Assembly: GCF_002413825.1 (NCBI RefSeq)
Contig: NZ_DHXT01000140.1
Location: 8,322-23,255 of the forward strand
Origin: Rhodoferax sp. UBA5149
GTDB taxonomy: Bacteria > Pseudomonadota > Gammaproteobacteria > Burkholderiales > Burkholderiaceae_C
Direction of reading: 5' to 3'
Length of the DNA stretch: 14,934 nt
Shown: piece by piece, positions 1-6,331 of the stretch
How positions within the stretch are numbered: position 1 is the first letter of the stretch
Layout of the letters: the number at the start of each line of letters is the position of its first letter
Made by a program: the position numbers and the translations under genes
The notes under the pieces: generated by a model
The model's database searches: none
Seen by the model: only the letters and a program-made list of their open reading frames with translations
What the model was told of the DNA's origin: nothing

Positions 1-1
1 G

Positions 2-616
2 CCCGGGCATGACGTTGATTTGTTCGATAACTACTGCGAGCATCTGTTGGTGCGCGATCAGGTCACGAAGGAAGTGGTCGGGACGTACCGGCTTCTCACG
101 CCAGCGCAAGCCAGGCGCGTGGGCAGTACCTACAGCGATATCGAGTTTGACCTCACGCGTCTGCGTGGCCTGCGTGAGCGCATGGTTGAACTGGGGCGCA
201 GCTGTGTACACCGGGACTATCGCCACGGCGGGGTGATCATGGCCTTGTGGGGCGCGCTGGCTGAGTTTATGGTGCGCAACAAGCTCGACACCATGATCGG
301 CTGCGCCAGCATTCCCATGCTGCACAACGGCATCGTCAGCGGTGATGTGGCGGCCAGTATCTGGCAGCAGCTCAAGGCCAGCCACCTGGCGCCCATAGAA
401 CACCATGTGCACCCGCGCCTGCCGCTGCCAGTGGATCGATTGGACTGCAGCTTGACCGTGGACCCACCGGCACTGATCAAAGGCTACTTGCGTCTGGGCG
501 CCAAGGTTCTGGGGGCACCGGCCTGGGACCCGGATTTCAACACGGCTGACCTTCCCATGATGATGCGCATCCATGATTTGCCGCCCCGGTACCGCAAACA
601 TTTCCTGGGTATGTGA
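2..616 (+). CDS. OlsB-type GNAT acyltransferase, 3' part (ornithine lipid synthesis-like)
   Basis: The reading frame is open from base 2, so the start codon lies outside the window; about 204 residues remain. The sequence reads PGHDVDLFDNYCEHLLVRD, then VVGTYRLLTPAQA, then GRSCVHRDYRHGGVIMALWGA. This is the pattern of the hemolysin-like/OlsB GNAT domain (Acetyltransf_5). Family members transfer a 3-hydroxyacyl group from acyl carrier protein to the alpha-amino group of ornithine, giving lyso-ornithine lipid at the cytoplasmic membrane. The VHRDYRHGG stretch corresponds to the acyl-donor-binding loop region. OlsB proteins are usually about 250-300 aa, so some 50 or more N-terminal residues are missing here. 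The partner acyltransferase OlsA is not in the window and could lie upstream. The gene converges on the SulP gene with 49 bp between stop codons. Family assignment is firm; the exact substrate is inferred. Confidence 0.8.
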   Translation, partial: PGHDVDLFDNYCEHLLVRDQVTKEVVGTYRLLTPAQARRVGSTYSDIEFDLTRLRGLRERMVELGRSCVHRDYRHGGVIMALWGALAEFMVRNKLDTMIGCASIPMLHNGIVSGDVAASIWQQLKASHLAPIEHHVHPRLPLPVDRLDCSLTVDPPALIKGYLRLGAKVLGAPAWDPDFNTADLPMMMRIHDLPPRYRKHFLGM

Positions 617-665
617 GGCGAACAGGTCAAACCCAACGATCCCCGGTCTTGAAAGAGAACTCGAA

Positions 666-2879
666 TTACACGTGGAGCAAGGTTCGCTCCCCGACGGCTT
701 GTCGCAGACGATGCGCGAGGGTGCGGGAAATGGCGGTGATCAGCAAAAAGGCCAGTCTTTTGTGGTCTTCGGCCAACTGGTTGAACTGTTCAAGCGACAG
801 CACGTACAAGTCGATATCGGTGTGCGCGATTGCGTTGTCGCTGCGCGCGCGATCATCAAGAAAAGCCAGGCCACCGAAAAAATCACCGCGCCCGAAGGTG
901 GCGATATGGTGCAACTGTCGGCTACCGCTAATCGGCGCCATGATGCGAGCGGCGCCGCGCCGGATCAGATAGAGCTCCCGTTCTTGATCGCCGATCGAGT
1001 AAATGGGTTCACCGGCCTTGACCGTGCGCTGCTTCATGCGTCCTTCCAGATCGGCGATGGTCGCATCCTTGCGCCCTTGAAATAAATCCATTTCCTGCAA
1101 ATTCAGGGGGACCTCTTCGTTCGCGGGTTGCGCGATATCGCCGATCAGACGATCCTCGATCCATTCAATCGCTGCCTCGATGGTCGGAAAAACCCGCACC
1201 GCATCACTGGCGTCGATCAGTCCGGTCTGTTTGAAAAACGCCAGCAGATTGCGACCATTGGGCAGCTGCTCGCGCACATTGCTCATCAGCAGGGGCACGC
1301 CGCGCTCGCGCAGCATGTCGCGTACCTGATTGAGCATGTGCGCGGCCGTGATGTCCACCGATTGCACCCGGCGCAGATCAAGCAAAATGTAATCGCGGGT
1401 CTTGATTTCCGGTTCAAGCGCGGCGTAAAGTTCATACGTGGTGCCGAAGAAAAGACTGCCTTGCAGTTCGAAAATGATGGCCTGGTCCCCTTTCTGGGCG
1501 AGGAGGCGCATCTCGGCTTCGGGCCGATACCAGGTCGACGAGCGCTGGTTGACAAAGGTCTTGTGCCGCACCACCGAACCACCGACTTGTTCGCGCACGA
1601 ACAGCAGGATGGACATGGCAACACCGGCCGCCGACGCGGCGATCAGACCGACCGTCAATGCCACCGCAATGACCACGGCCACGACGGCAAAATCGAACAC
1701 CGTGGCGCGCGACTCCAGAAAGCGCAGCGGTTTGGTGTCGATCATGCGCAGGCCTATGACGATCAGGATACCCGCCAGCGTGGCAATCGGAATCCAGGCG
1801 ATAAAGGTATTCAATAACAGCGCAGCCACCAGCACCAGCACACCTTCAACGATGCCTGAGACACGGGTTTGCGCGCCGCTGGAGAGGTTCACCATGGTCG
1901 CGCCCATGGTACCGGCGCCTGGAATGCCACCGATCGCGGACGAGACGATATTCGCCAGGCCCTGCGCAAACAGTTCACGATTGGGTTCATGGCGCGTGCG
2001 CGTCATCTGGTCGATGACGACGCAAGTCTTCAGCGTATCGATCGACAGCAAGGCCGCCAGGGTCAACGCGCTGCCGAAGAGTCGGGCGATCTGGGTGAGT
2101 TTCAATTCGCCGATTTCAGACCAGCGCCCGGTAATGGTGCCGACATAACCCGCGCCGGACGCACCGAGGGTACCCAGTACCAGCTTGTTGCCGGCGAGCG
2201 TCATCATGGTCGCGTCGCTGCTGGCGAGACCAAAGTACACCAGAACCCCGGCGACGATGCCAAGAATGGTGCTGGGAACCGCCTTGGTTAATTTTGGTGC
2301 CAGCAATGCGACCAGCACAGTTGCCACGCCAACCGCAAGGCTGCGCAGGTCCCATATTTCCGGTGAGAGCGCTGCTTTCCACCATACCGTATTGGGGGAG
2401 ACGCCGACAAACCCGGGAATCTGGCTGCCAATGATGATGAGGCCGACGCCGCTCAAATAACCACTCACCACGGTATAGGGAATGTATTTGATCATCCGGC
2501 CCAGGCCTAGAAAGCCGATAAACATCTGGATCAGGCCGGTCAAAATGCCGAGCACCGTCAGTAGCAGGACGATGCTCGACGGCGTGACACCCTGTTTCAC
2601 CAGTTCGATGGCGAACGCCGAGAGCACGGCCGCGGCGGGCGCGCACGGTGCGCTGATCAGGCGGTCGGTGCCGCCAAAGGTAGGTGCAATCAAGCCCAGC
2701 GCTGCGGCGCCGAGGATGCCGGCCAGTGCCCCAAAAACTGCATACTGCGGGCTGATCGCCGAATAAACCGTGACGCCGAAGGCCACTGCGGTCGGCAAGG
2801 CGACCAACATGGATGCCAGCCCGCCCCAGAAATCTCCGGGCGCCTTAAATTTGTTGGACAGTGTCGACTTGGAAATCAT
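666..2879 (-). CDS. SulP-family inorganic anion transporter with STAS and C-terminal cyclic-nucleotide-binding-like domain
   Basis: This 737-residue inner-membrane protein has three parts. Residues about 15-430 are hydrophobic and match the SulP/SLC26 transporter core, beginning GDFWGGLASMLVALPTAVAFG and containing GGIPGAGTMGATMVNLSSGA, the conserved NBD-like loop region of SulP proteins. Residues about 460-565 form a STAS domain (ILLDLRRVQSVDITAAHML). Residues about 605-725 form a Crp-like cyclic-nucleotide-binding fold ending close to the C-terminus. Family members move sulfate, bicarbonate or other anions; the substrate cannot be told from sequence. In the phosphate-binding cassette the usual G-E-L ... 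R-[ST]-A reads G669-G670-L ... R679-S680-D681, so the glutamate that contacts the ribose of cAMP is replaced by glycine; nucleotide binding is therefore doubtful. The ATG at 2879 is the first start and fits the family N-terminus, but no strong Shine-Dalgarno precedes it. It is transcribed divergently from ppk1, with 190 bp between. Confidence 0.9.
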   Translation of the reverse strand: MISKSTLSNKFKAPGDFWGGLASMLVALPTAVAFGVTVYSAISPQYAVFGALAGILGAAALGLIAPTFGGTDRLISAPCAPAAAVLSAFAIELVKQGVTPSSIVLLLTVLGILTGLIQMFIGFLGLGRMIKYIPYTVVSGYLSGVGLIIIGSQIPGFVGVSPNTVWWKAALSPEIWDLRSLAVGVATVLVALLAPKLTKAVPSTILGIVAGVLVYFGLASSDATMMTLAGNKLVLGTLGASGAGYVGTITGRWSEIGELKLTQIARLFGSALTLAALLSIDTLKTCVVIDQMTRTRHEPNRELFAQGLANIVSSAIGGIPGAGTMGATMVNLSSGAQTRVSGIVEGVLVLVAALLLNTFIAWIPIATLAGILIVIGLRMIDTKPLRFLESRATVFDFAVVAVVIAVALTVGLIAASAAGVAMSILLFVREQVGGSVVRHKTFVNQRSSTWYRPEAEMRLLAQKGDQAIIFELQGSLFFGTTYELYAALEPEIKTRDYILLDLRRVQSVDITAAHMLNQVRDMLRERGVPLLMSNVREQLPNGRNLLAFFKQTGLIDASDAVRVFPTIEAAIEWIEDRLIGDIAQPANEEVPLNLQEMDLFQGRKDATIADLEGRMKQRTVKAGEPIYSIGDQERELYLIRRGAARIMAPISGSRQLHHIATFGRGDFFGGLAFLDDRARSDNAIAHTDIDLYVLSLEQFNQLAEDHKRLAFLLITAISRTLAHRLRQAVGERTLLHV

Positions 2880-3000
2880 GTTTATTTGAACTCAAAAAAC
2901 AGTTGAAACACTCAGTCGCCGGATCAGCACAGGCGGCGTTGCTATCGGTAATTGGAACAAGCACGAGCGTAATTCATCTACTGTGGCGCACGGGTGTGTT

Positions 3001-3057
3001 CTGTCACACGATTGTCATCAAACCGGTCAACAATCAGTCATCAATTTGTAATAAACA
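3001..3057 (+). promoter_or_regulatory. Tandem Pho boxes and -10 element upstream of ppk1
   Basis: Two 18-bp PhoB-type sites lie in tandem. Box 1 at 3001-3018 is CTGTCAC-ACGA-TTGTCAT and box 2 at 3024-3041 is CGGTCAA-CAAT-CAGTCAT. Against the CTGTCAT 7-mer the four half-sites match 6/7, 6/7, 5/7 and 6/7, each pair with the standard 4-bp spacer. The GTCA cores start at 3003, 3014, 3026 and 3037, about one helical turn apart. TAAACA at 3052-3057 lies exactly 10 bp after box 2, the usual distance from Pho box to -10; TAATAA at 3049-3054 is an alternative. No good -35 is visible, as expected for PhoB-activated promoters where the box replaces it. The site predicts induction of ppk1-sixA in phosphate starvation. 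Confidence 0.72.
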
Positions 3058-3069
3058 GATTCGGACGTC

Positions 3070-5172
3070 ATGAATTCTCTTTTTCGACAGTCGAAGTCGA
3101 CGCAAACCTCGCCAAGTGTGGCACTTCTTGATCGCGATCACAGCATTCTTGCCTTCAACGAGCGGGTGCTGGATTGGGCCAATCGCAAGGACGTTCCTCT
3201 GCTGGAGCGGCTTCGCTACCTGTGTATTGTGTCTTCCAATCTGGATGAGTTTTTCGAAGTTCGCGCCGAACCGCATTTGGCCGCGAACCAGAGCAAAGAC
3301 GAAAAAGGACTCTACACGGTCGAGTCGTTCAACCGACTGGCGGACGCGGCGCACACCTTGGTGGCGCGCCAGTATGCGCTGTACAACGACGACTTGATGC
3401 CCACGCTTGAAAAGCAGGGCATCAGGATCGTGTCCCACGGCGACCGCGACAGCGCGCAGCGGCGCTGGGTCAAGCAATATTTCGAGCGTGAAGTTCGTCC
3501 CTTGTTGATTCCGGTGGGGCTGGATCCCTCCCATCCGTTTCCGCAAGTGGCCAACAAATCGCTCAATTTCATTGTTCGCCTGGGCGGACGCGATGCGTTC
3601 GGGCGTGAAAACGATATTGCCATCGTCAAAGTGCCGCGCGTTCTGCCGCGAATGATCCGCATGCCGGACAAAATTTCTGGCGGAAGTAACTCTTTTGTAT
3701 CCTTGTCCAGTGTGATTCGGGGGCATCTGACGGAGTTGTTTCCGGGTCGCGAGGTCGGGCAATTTTCACAGTTTCGGGTAACCCGCCACTCGGACCTTGC
3801 GGTGGACGAAGACGACGTCAAGAATTTGCGAACGGCATTGCGCCAAGGCCTTGAGCACCGTCATTTTGGTCAGGCGGTGCGGCTTGAGGTATCGGCCGGT
3901 TGTTCTGAGTATCTGTCCGCTTTTTTGCTCAAACAGTTCGAGTTGCCGGAGCTGGCTCTGTACCGTGTCCCGGGTCCGGTCAACCTGGTTCGATTGACTC
4001 AATTGGTCGATCTGATGGATGCGCCGCAGCTGTGCTTTCCTTTCTACAAGTCGTGTTATCCGACGCAGCTGACGCCGGGTGTTTCGTTCTTTGATCAACT
4101 CAAACTGGGCGATGTCTTGATGCACCAGCCGTTTGAGAGTTTTGATGGTGTATTGGCATTTTTGCGTGAAGCGGTGAATGACCCGCAGGTGCTGGCGATC
4201 AAGCAAACCATCTACCGCACCGGTAGTGACTCCGTGCTGATGGATCTGCTGCGCGAGGCGGTGCGTCGCGGCAAGGAAGTGACCGTGGTGGTGGAGTTGA
4301 AGGCCCGGTTTGACGAGGAAGCCAACATCAACTGGGCCGAGATGCTGGAGTCGATTGGGGCTCAGGTCTTGTACGGGGTGGTCGGGCTCAAGACCCACGC
4401 CAAGATGATGCTCATTACCCGCAGCGAAGGCAAACAGCTCACGCGCTACGCCCACCTGTCCACCGGCAATTACAACCCCAGCACCGCGCGTTTGTACACT
4501 GACTGGAGCCACCTGACCGCGGACGTGGCACTCACCACCGATGTGGAAAATGTGTTCGTTCATTTGGCCAGTCACAGCCGCTTGCCCAAGCTGAACCGGG
4601 TGCTGTTGGCGCCGTTTTATCTGCACACCAAGCTGATCGAAAAGATCGATGGCCTGGCCGCCGCAGCCGCTTCCGGCGGGTCGGGTCGTATCGTTGCCAA
4701 GATGAATGCGTTGACGGATGAGGCACTCATTCACGCGCTGATCCGTGCCGGACAAAAAGGCGTCAAAATTGACCTCATCGTGCGCGGTGCCTGCATGTTG
4801 CCAGCCCAGATTCCGGGCGTCACCGACAACATCCGTGTTCGTTCGGTGATTGGCCGTTTTCTGGAGCACTCGCGGGTTTTCTACTTTTGCCAAGACGATG
4901 TGCCAGAGCTGTACCTGTCCAGCGCGGACTGGATGAACCGCAACATGATGCGCCGGGTAGAACTCGCTTGGCCGGTGACTGACCCGGTGCAGCGCCAGCG
5001 CATTGTCGATGAGTGCCTGGTGGCCTATTTGCATGACGGCGTGGACGCGTGGGATTTGTTGCCGGATGGCACCTACGCCCGTGTCAAGCCTGAAGGCCGT
5101 CGATTGGCCCATGGTGCGCAAGCCGCCTTGATGGCCCGTTACGCCGGACAAGTTGACGCAAGGAGCAATTGA
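3070..5172 (+). CDS. ppk1: Polyphosphate kinase PPK1
   Basis: The 700-residue protein has the usual PPK1 length. PPK1 reversibly transfers the gamma phosphate of ATP to inorganic polyphosphate at the cytoplasmic face of the membrane. The N-terminal domain starts LLDRDHSILAFNERVLDWA at residue 18, followed by LRYLCIVSSNLDEFFEVR. The two phospholipase-D-like C-terminal domains carry the expected histidines: H443 in GLKTHAKMM, the autophosphorylated residue in this family, and H600 in LEHSRVFYF. STGNYNPSTARLYTDWS is also typical. The ATG at 3070 is the only good upstream start. Its Shine-Dalgarno is weak (GGA at 3063-3065), and the -10 predicted from the Pho boxes leaves only a few bases of leader, so initiation may be nearly leaderless. 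A GTG at 3118 is a less likely start. sixA begins one base after the stop, so the two are almost surely cotranscribed. Confidence 0.97.
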   Translation: MNSLFRQSKSTQTSPSVALLDRDHSILAFNERVLDWANRKDVPLLERLRYLCIVSSNLDEFFEVRAEPHLAANQSKDEKGLYTVESFNRLADAAHTLVARQYALYNDDLMPTLEKQGIRIVSHGDRDSAQRRWVKQYFEREVRPLLIPVGLDPSHPFPQVANKSLNFIVRLGGRDAFGRENDIAIVKVPRVLPRMIRMPDKISGGSNSFVSLSSVIRGHLTELFPGREVGQFSQFRVTRHSDLAVDEDDVKNLRTALRQGLEHRHFGQAVRLEVSAGCSEYLSAFLLKQFELPELALYRVPGPVNLVRLTQLVDLMDAPQLCFPFYKSCYPTQLTPGVSFFDQLKLGDVLMHQPFESFDGVLAFLREAVNDPQVLAIKQTIYRTGSDSVLMDLLREAVRRGKEVTVVVELKARFDEEANINWAEMLESIGAQVLYGVVGLKTHAKMMLITRSEGKQLTRYAHLSTGNYNPSTARLYTDWSHLTADVALTTDVENVFVHLASHSRLPKLNRVLLAPFYLHTKLIEKIDGLAAAAASGGSGRIVAKMNALTDEALIHALIRAGQKGVKIDLIVRGACMLPAQIPGVTDNIRVRSVIGRFLEHSRVFYFCQDDVPELYLSSADWMNRNMMRRVELAWPVTDPVQRQRIVDECLVAYLHDGVDAWDLLPDGTYARVKPEGRRLAHGAQAALMARYAGQVDARSN

Positions 5173-5173
5173 T

Positions 5174-5635
5174 ATGGACCTCGTCTTGTGGCGTCACGCA
5201 GAGGCGCAGGAGTGGGTTGAAGGCTGCGACGACATGGCGCGCGCGCTCACCTCGCGTGGAGAAAAGCAGGCCGCGCGGATGGCGAGCTGGCTGGACCGGC
5301 AGTTGCCCGAAAGTACGCGCATCTTGGTGAGCCCCTCGCGCCGTACCGAACAAACCGCGATGGCGCTGGGTCGCAAATACAAGCTTAGATCGGCGCTGGC
5401 GCCTGATGGCGATGTGGCCCAGTTGCTTGAGCTGGTGCAATGGCCGGGGGCGAAGGGTACGGTGCTGGTGCTGGGCCATCAGCCCACCTTGGGGCGGACC
5501 ATCGCCCAGTTGCTGGGCTTGAGCGCCCCCGAATGCGCGGTAAAAAAGGGCGCCGTCTGGTGGTTGCGAAATCGGCAGCACGAAGCGCTCTCCCAAACCG
5601 TGGTGGTCGCGGTGCAGTCGCCAGAAATGCTCTAG
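5174..5635 (+). CDS. sixA: Phosphohistidine phosphatase SixA
   Basis: The product is 153 residues, the usual SixA size, and starts MDLVLWRHAEAQEW. The RHA motif at residues 7-9 provides the catalytic histidine of the histidine-phosphatase (phosphoglycerate-mutase-like) superfamily. Further support is VSPSRRTEQTA in the middle and VLVLGHQPTLG, which carries the second active-site histidine. SixA removes phosphate from phosphohistidine residues; in E. coli it acts on the nitrogen-related phosphotransferase system and was first described for ArcB. I chose the ATG at 5174 because AAGGAG at 5160-5165 lies 8 bases upstream; a longer frame from TTG 5153 would overlap ppk1 and has no site of its own. 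It lies 1 bp behind ppk1 and presumably shares the Pho-box promoter. Confidence 0.92.
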   Translation: MDLVLWRHAEAQEWVEGCDDMARALTSRGEKQAARMASWLDRQLPESTRILVSPSRRTEQTAMALGRKYKLRSALAPDGDVAQLLELVQWPGAKGTVLVLGHQPTLGRTIAQLLGLSAPECAVKKGAVWWLRNRQHEALSQTVVVAVQSPEML

Positions 5636-5648
5636 CCAATATATATTG

Positions 5649-5672
5649 CCGGAGCACTTCCGGGTGCGTTTT
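5649..5672 (+). terminator. Weak candidate terminator after sixA
   Basis: The 44 bp between the convergent genes sixA and the H1/RHH gene contain CCGGA-gcact-TCCGG (5649-5663), which overlaps an alternative GCAC...GTGC hairpin and is followed by GTTTT ending at 5672. Both stems are short (4-5 bp), so this is a plausible but weak intrinsic terminator for ppk1-sixA. Confidence 0.3.
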
Positions 5673-5679
5673 GGGGGGA

Positions 5680-6189
5680 TCAGTCTTTTGAAGGGCGTCC
5701 GGTCTTGATGGCTGGAACGGCCTTCAAAGCGGCCAGAAACGCCATGTCGGACATCGCGGCCAAAGCCTTGACACCGGCACGAATCAACTCGCTCTTTTTG
5801 GCCGGACTGGCCAGTTTGCCGGCGCGTTGTTTGAGCTCATCCAGTACCGTGTATTCAGCCTTGGGGATGGTAAAGCTGTCACGCACCAGTTTCGGTTTTT
5901 TCGCCTTGACTGGTTTTTCGGCTTTTGGCTTGGCTAAGGGCTTCACCAACGGTTTTGCCGGCGGTTGGATGGATGCCTTGGTGGCGGCTCTTGCCGGTGC
6001 TTTGACCTTGGCTTTAACGATCGAAGCTGATTTCTTGGTAACGGGTTTCGCGGTTACTTTGGACGCCGCCTTGACCACCGCCACCGGCGCCGGCGCCGCT
6101 GGTGGCGTGGCAAGCGTGGCCGGAACGGGGGTGGCTGCGACGGATTTCAGTGTTTTGGTCGTTGCGATTTTCTGTTCGGTGGCAGTCAT
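5680..6189 (-). CDS. Histone H1-like Lys/Ala/Pro-rich protein with C-terminal ribbon-helix-helix-like segment
   Basis: The protein has 169 residues. Residues 1 to about 105 are low complexity, dominated by A, K, P, T and V, with repeated KPLAKPK / PVKAKKPK steps like those of bacterial histone H1-like and AlgP/PhaF-type tails. From about residue 105 the composition changes to a folded-looking segment: VRDSFTIPKAEYTVLDELK, then SPAKKSELIRAGVKALAAM. A short basic beta strand followed by two helices with KSELIRAGV resembles the ribbon-helix-helix (Arc/MetJ) DNA-binding fold. The likely role is a nucleoid-associated or regulatory DNA-binding protein; this is inferred, not family-proven. The ATG at 6189 is preceded by AAAGGAAA (6196-6203). 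It is divergent from the EAL-CBS-GGDEF gene, and a near-perfect palindrome covers its promoter, suggesting autoregulation. Its position beside ppk1 raises the possibility that the polycationic tail meets polyphosphate. Confidence 0.8.
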   Translation of the reverse strand: MTATEQKIATTKTLKSVAATPVPATLATPPAAPAPVAVVKAASKVTAKPVTKKSASIVKAKVKAPARAATKASIQPPAKPLVKPLAKPKAEKPVKAKKPKLVRDSFTIPKAEYTVLDELKQRAGKLASPAKKSELIRAGVKALAAMSDMAFLAALKAVPAIKTGRPSKD

Positions 6190-6207
6190 GCTGGGTTTCC
6201 TTTAAAT

Positions 6208-6250
6208 AAACGATTTATACAGTTTATATCGTTTTTTGGAAAATCGTCAA
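6208..6250 (-). promoter_or_regulatory. Promoter and palindromic operator of the H1/RHH gene
   Basis: On the minus strand TTGACG (6245-6250) and TATAAA (6223-6228) are separated by 16 bp, a good sigma-70-type promoter. A 27-bp inverted repeat at 6208-6234, centred on base 6221, has arms AAACGATTTATAC and GTTTATATCGTTT that match at 11 of 13 positions. Because the -10 lies inside the right arm, a protein bound there would block transcription. Ribbon-helix-helix proteins commonly repress their own genes through inverted or direct repeats, so the gene product itself is the first candidate; this is inference. Confidence 0.6.
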
Positions 6251-6265
6251 GCGGGTGCACGCCAG

Positions 6266-6299
6266 CTGTCACACCCATGTCATTCGGTATTTCTAAACT
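6266..6299 (+). promoter_or_regulatory. Pho box and -10 element upstream of the EAL-CBS-GGDEF gene
   Basis: CTGTCAC-ACCC-ATGTCAT at 6266-6283 has two 7-mers matching CTGTCAT at 6/7 each with the standard 4-bp spacer. TAAACT at 6294-6299 follows after exactly 10 bp, the same geometry as the ppk1 promoter. The predicted transcript starts near 6306, leaving a leader of roughly 26 bases before ATG 6332. The first half-site is identical to that of ppk1 box 1. The box is 15 bp from the -35 of the divergent H1/RHH gene, so PhoB bound here might affect that promoter too. Confidence 0.62.
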
Positions 6300-6331
6300 G
6301 GTGCCATCTAATTCTTGACCCTTGATATCCA

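Noticed and set aside
1128..2148. Long plus-strand open frames opposite the SulP gene
   Set aside because: The SulP frame has unmistakable transporter, STAS and Crp-like sequence; the opposite frames have no recognisable protein features.
2885..2896. Palindrome TTTGAACTCAAA just upstream of the SulP start
   Set aside because: Five-base arms in an A/T-rich stretch are easily found by chance and no promoter or family site supports it.
3766..5151. A 461-codon open frame on the minus strand opposite ppk1
   Set aside because: It is fully inside ppk1, its translation is rich in H, Q and R as expected for an antisense shadow of a GC-biased gene, and no domain or ribosome site is visible.
5153..5173. 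A longer SixA starting at TTG 5153
   Set aside because: It would overlap ppk1 and has no ribosome site; AAGGAG 8 bases before ATG 5174 and the family N-terminus MDLVLWRHAEA support the ATG.
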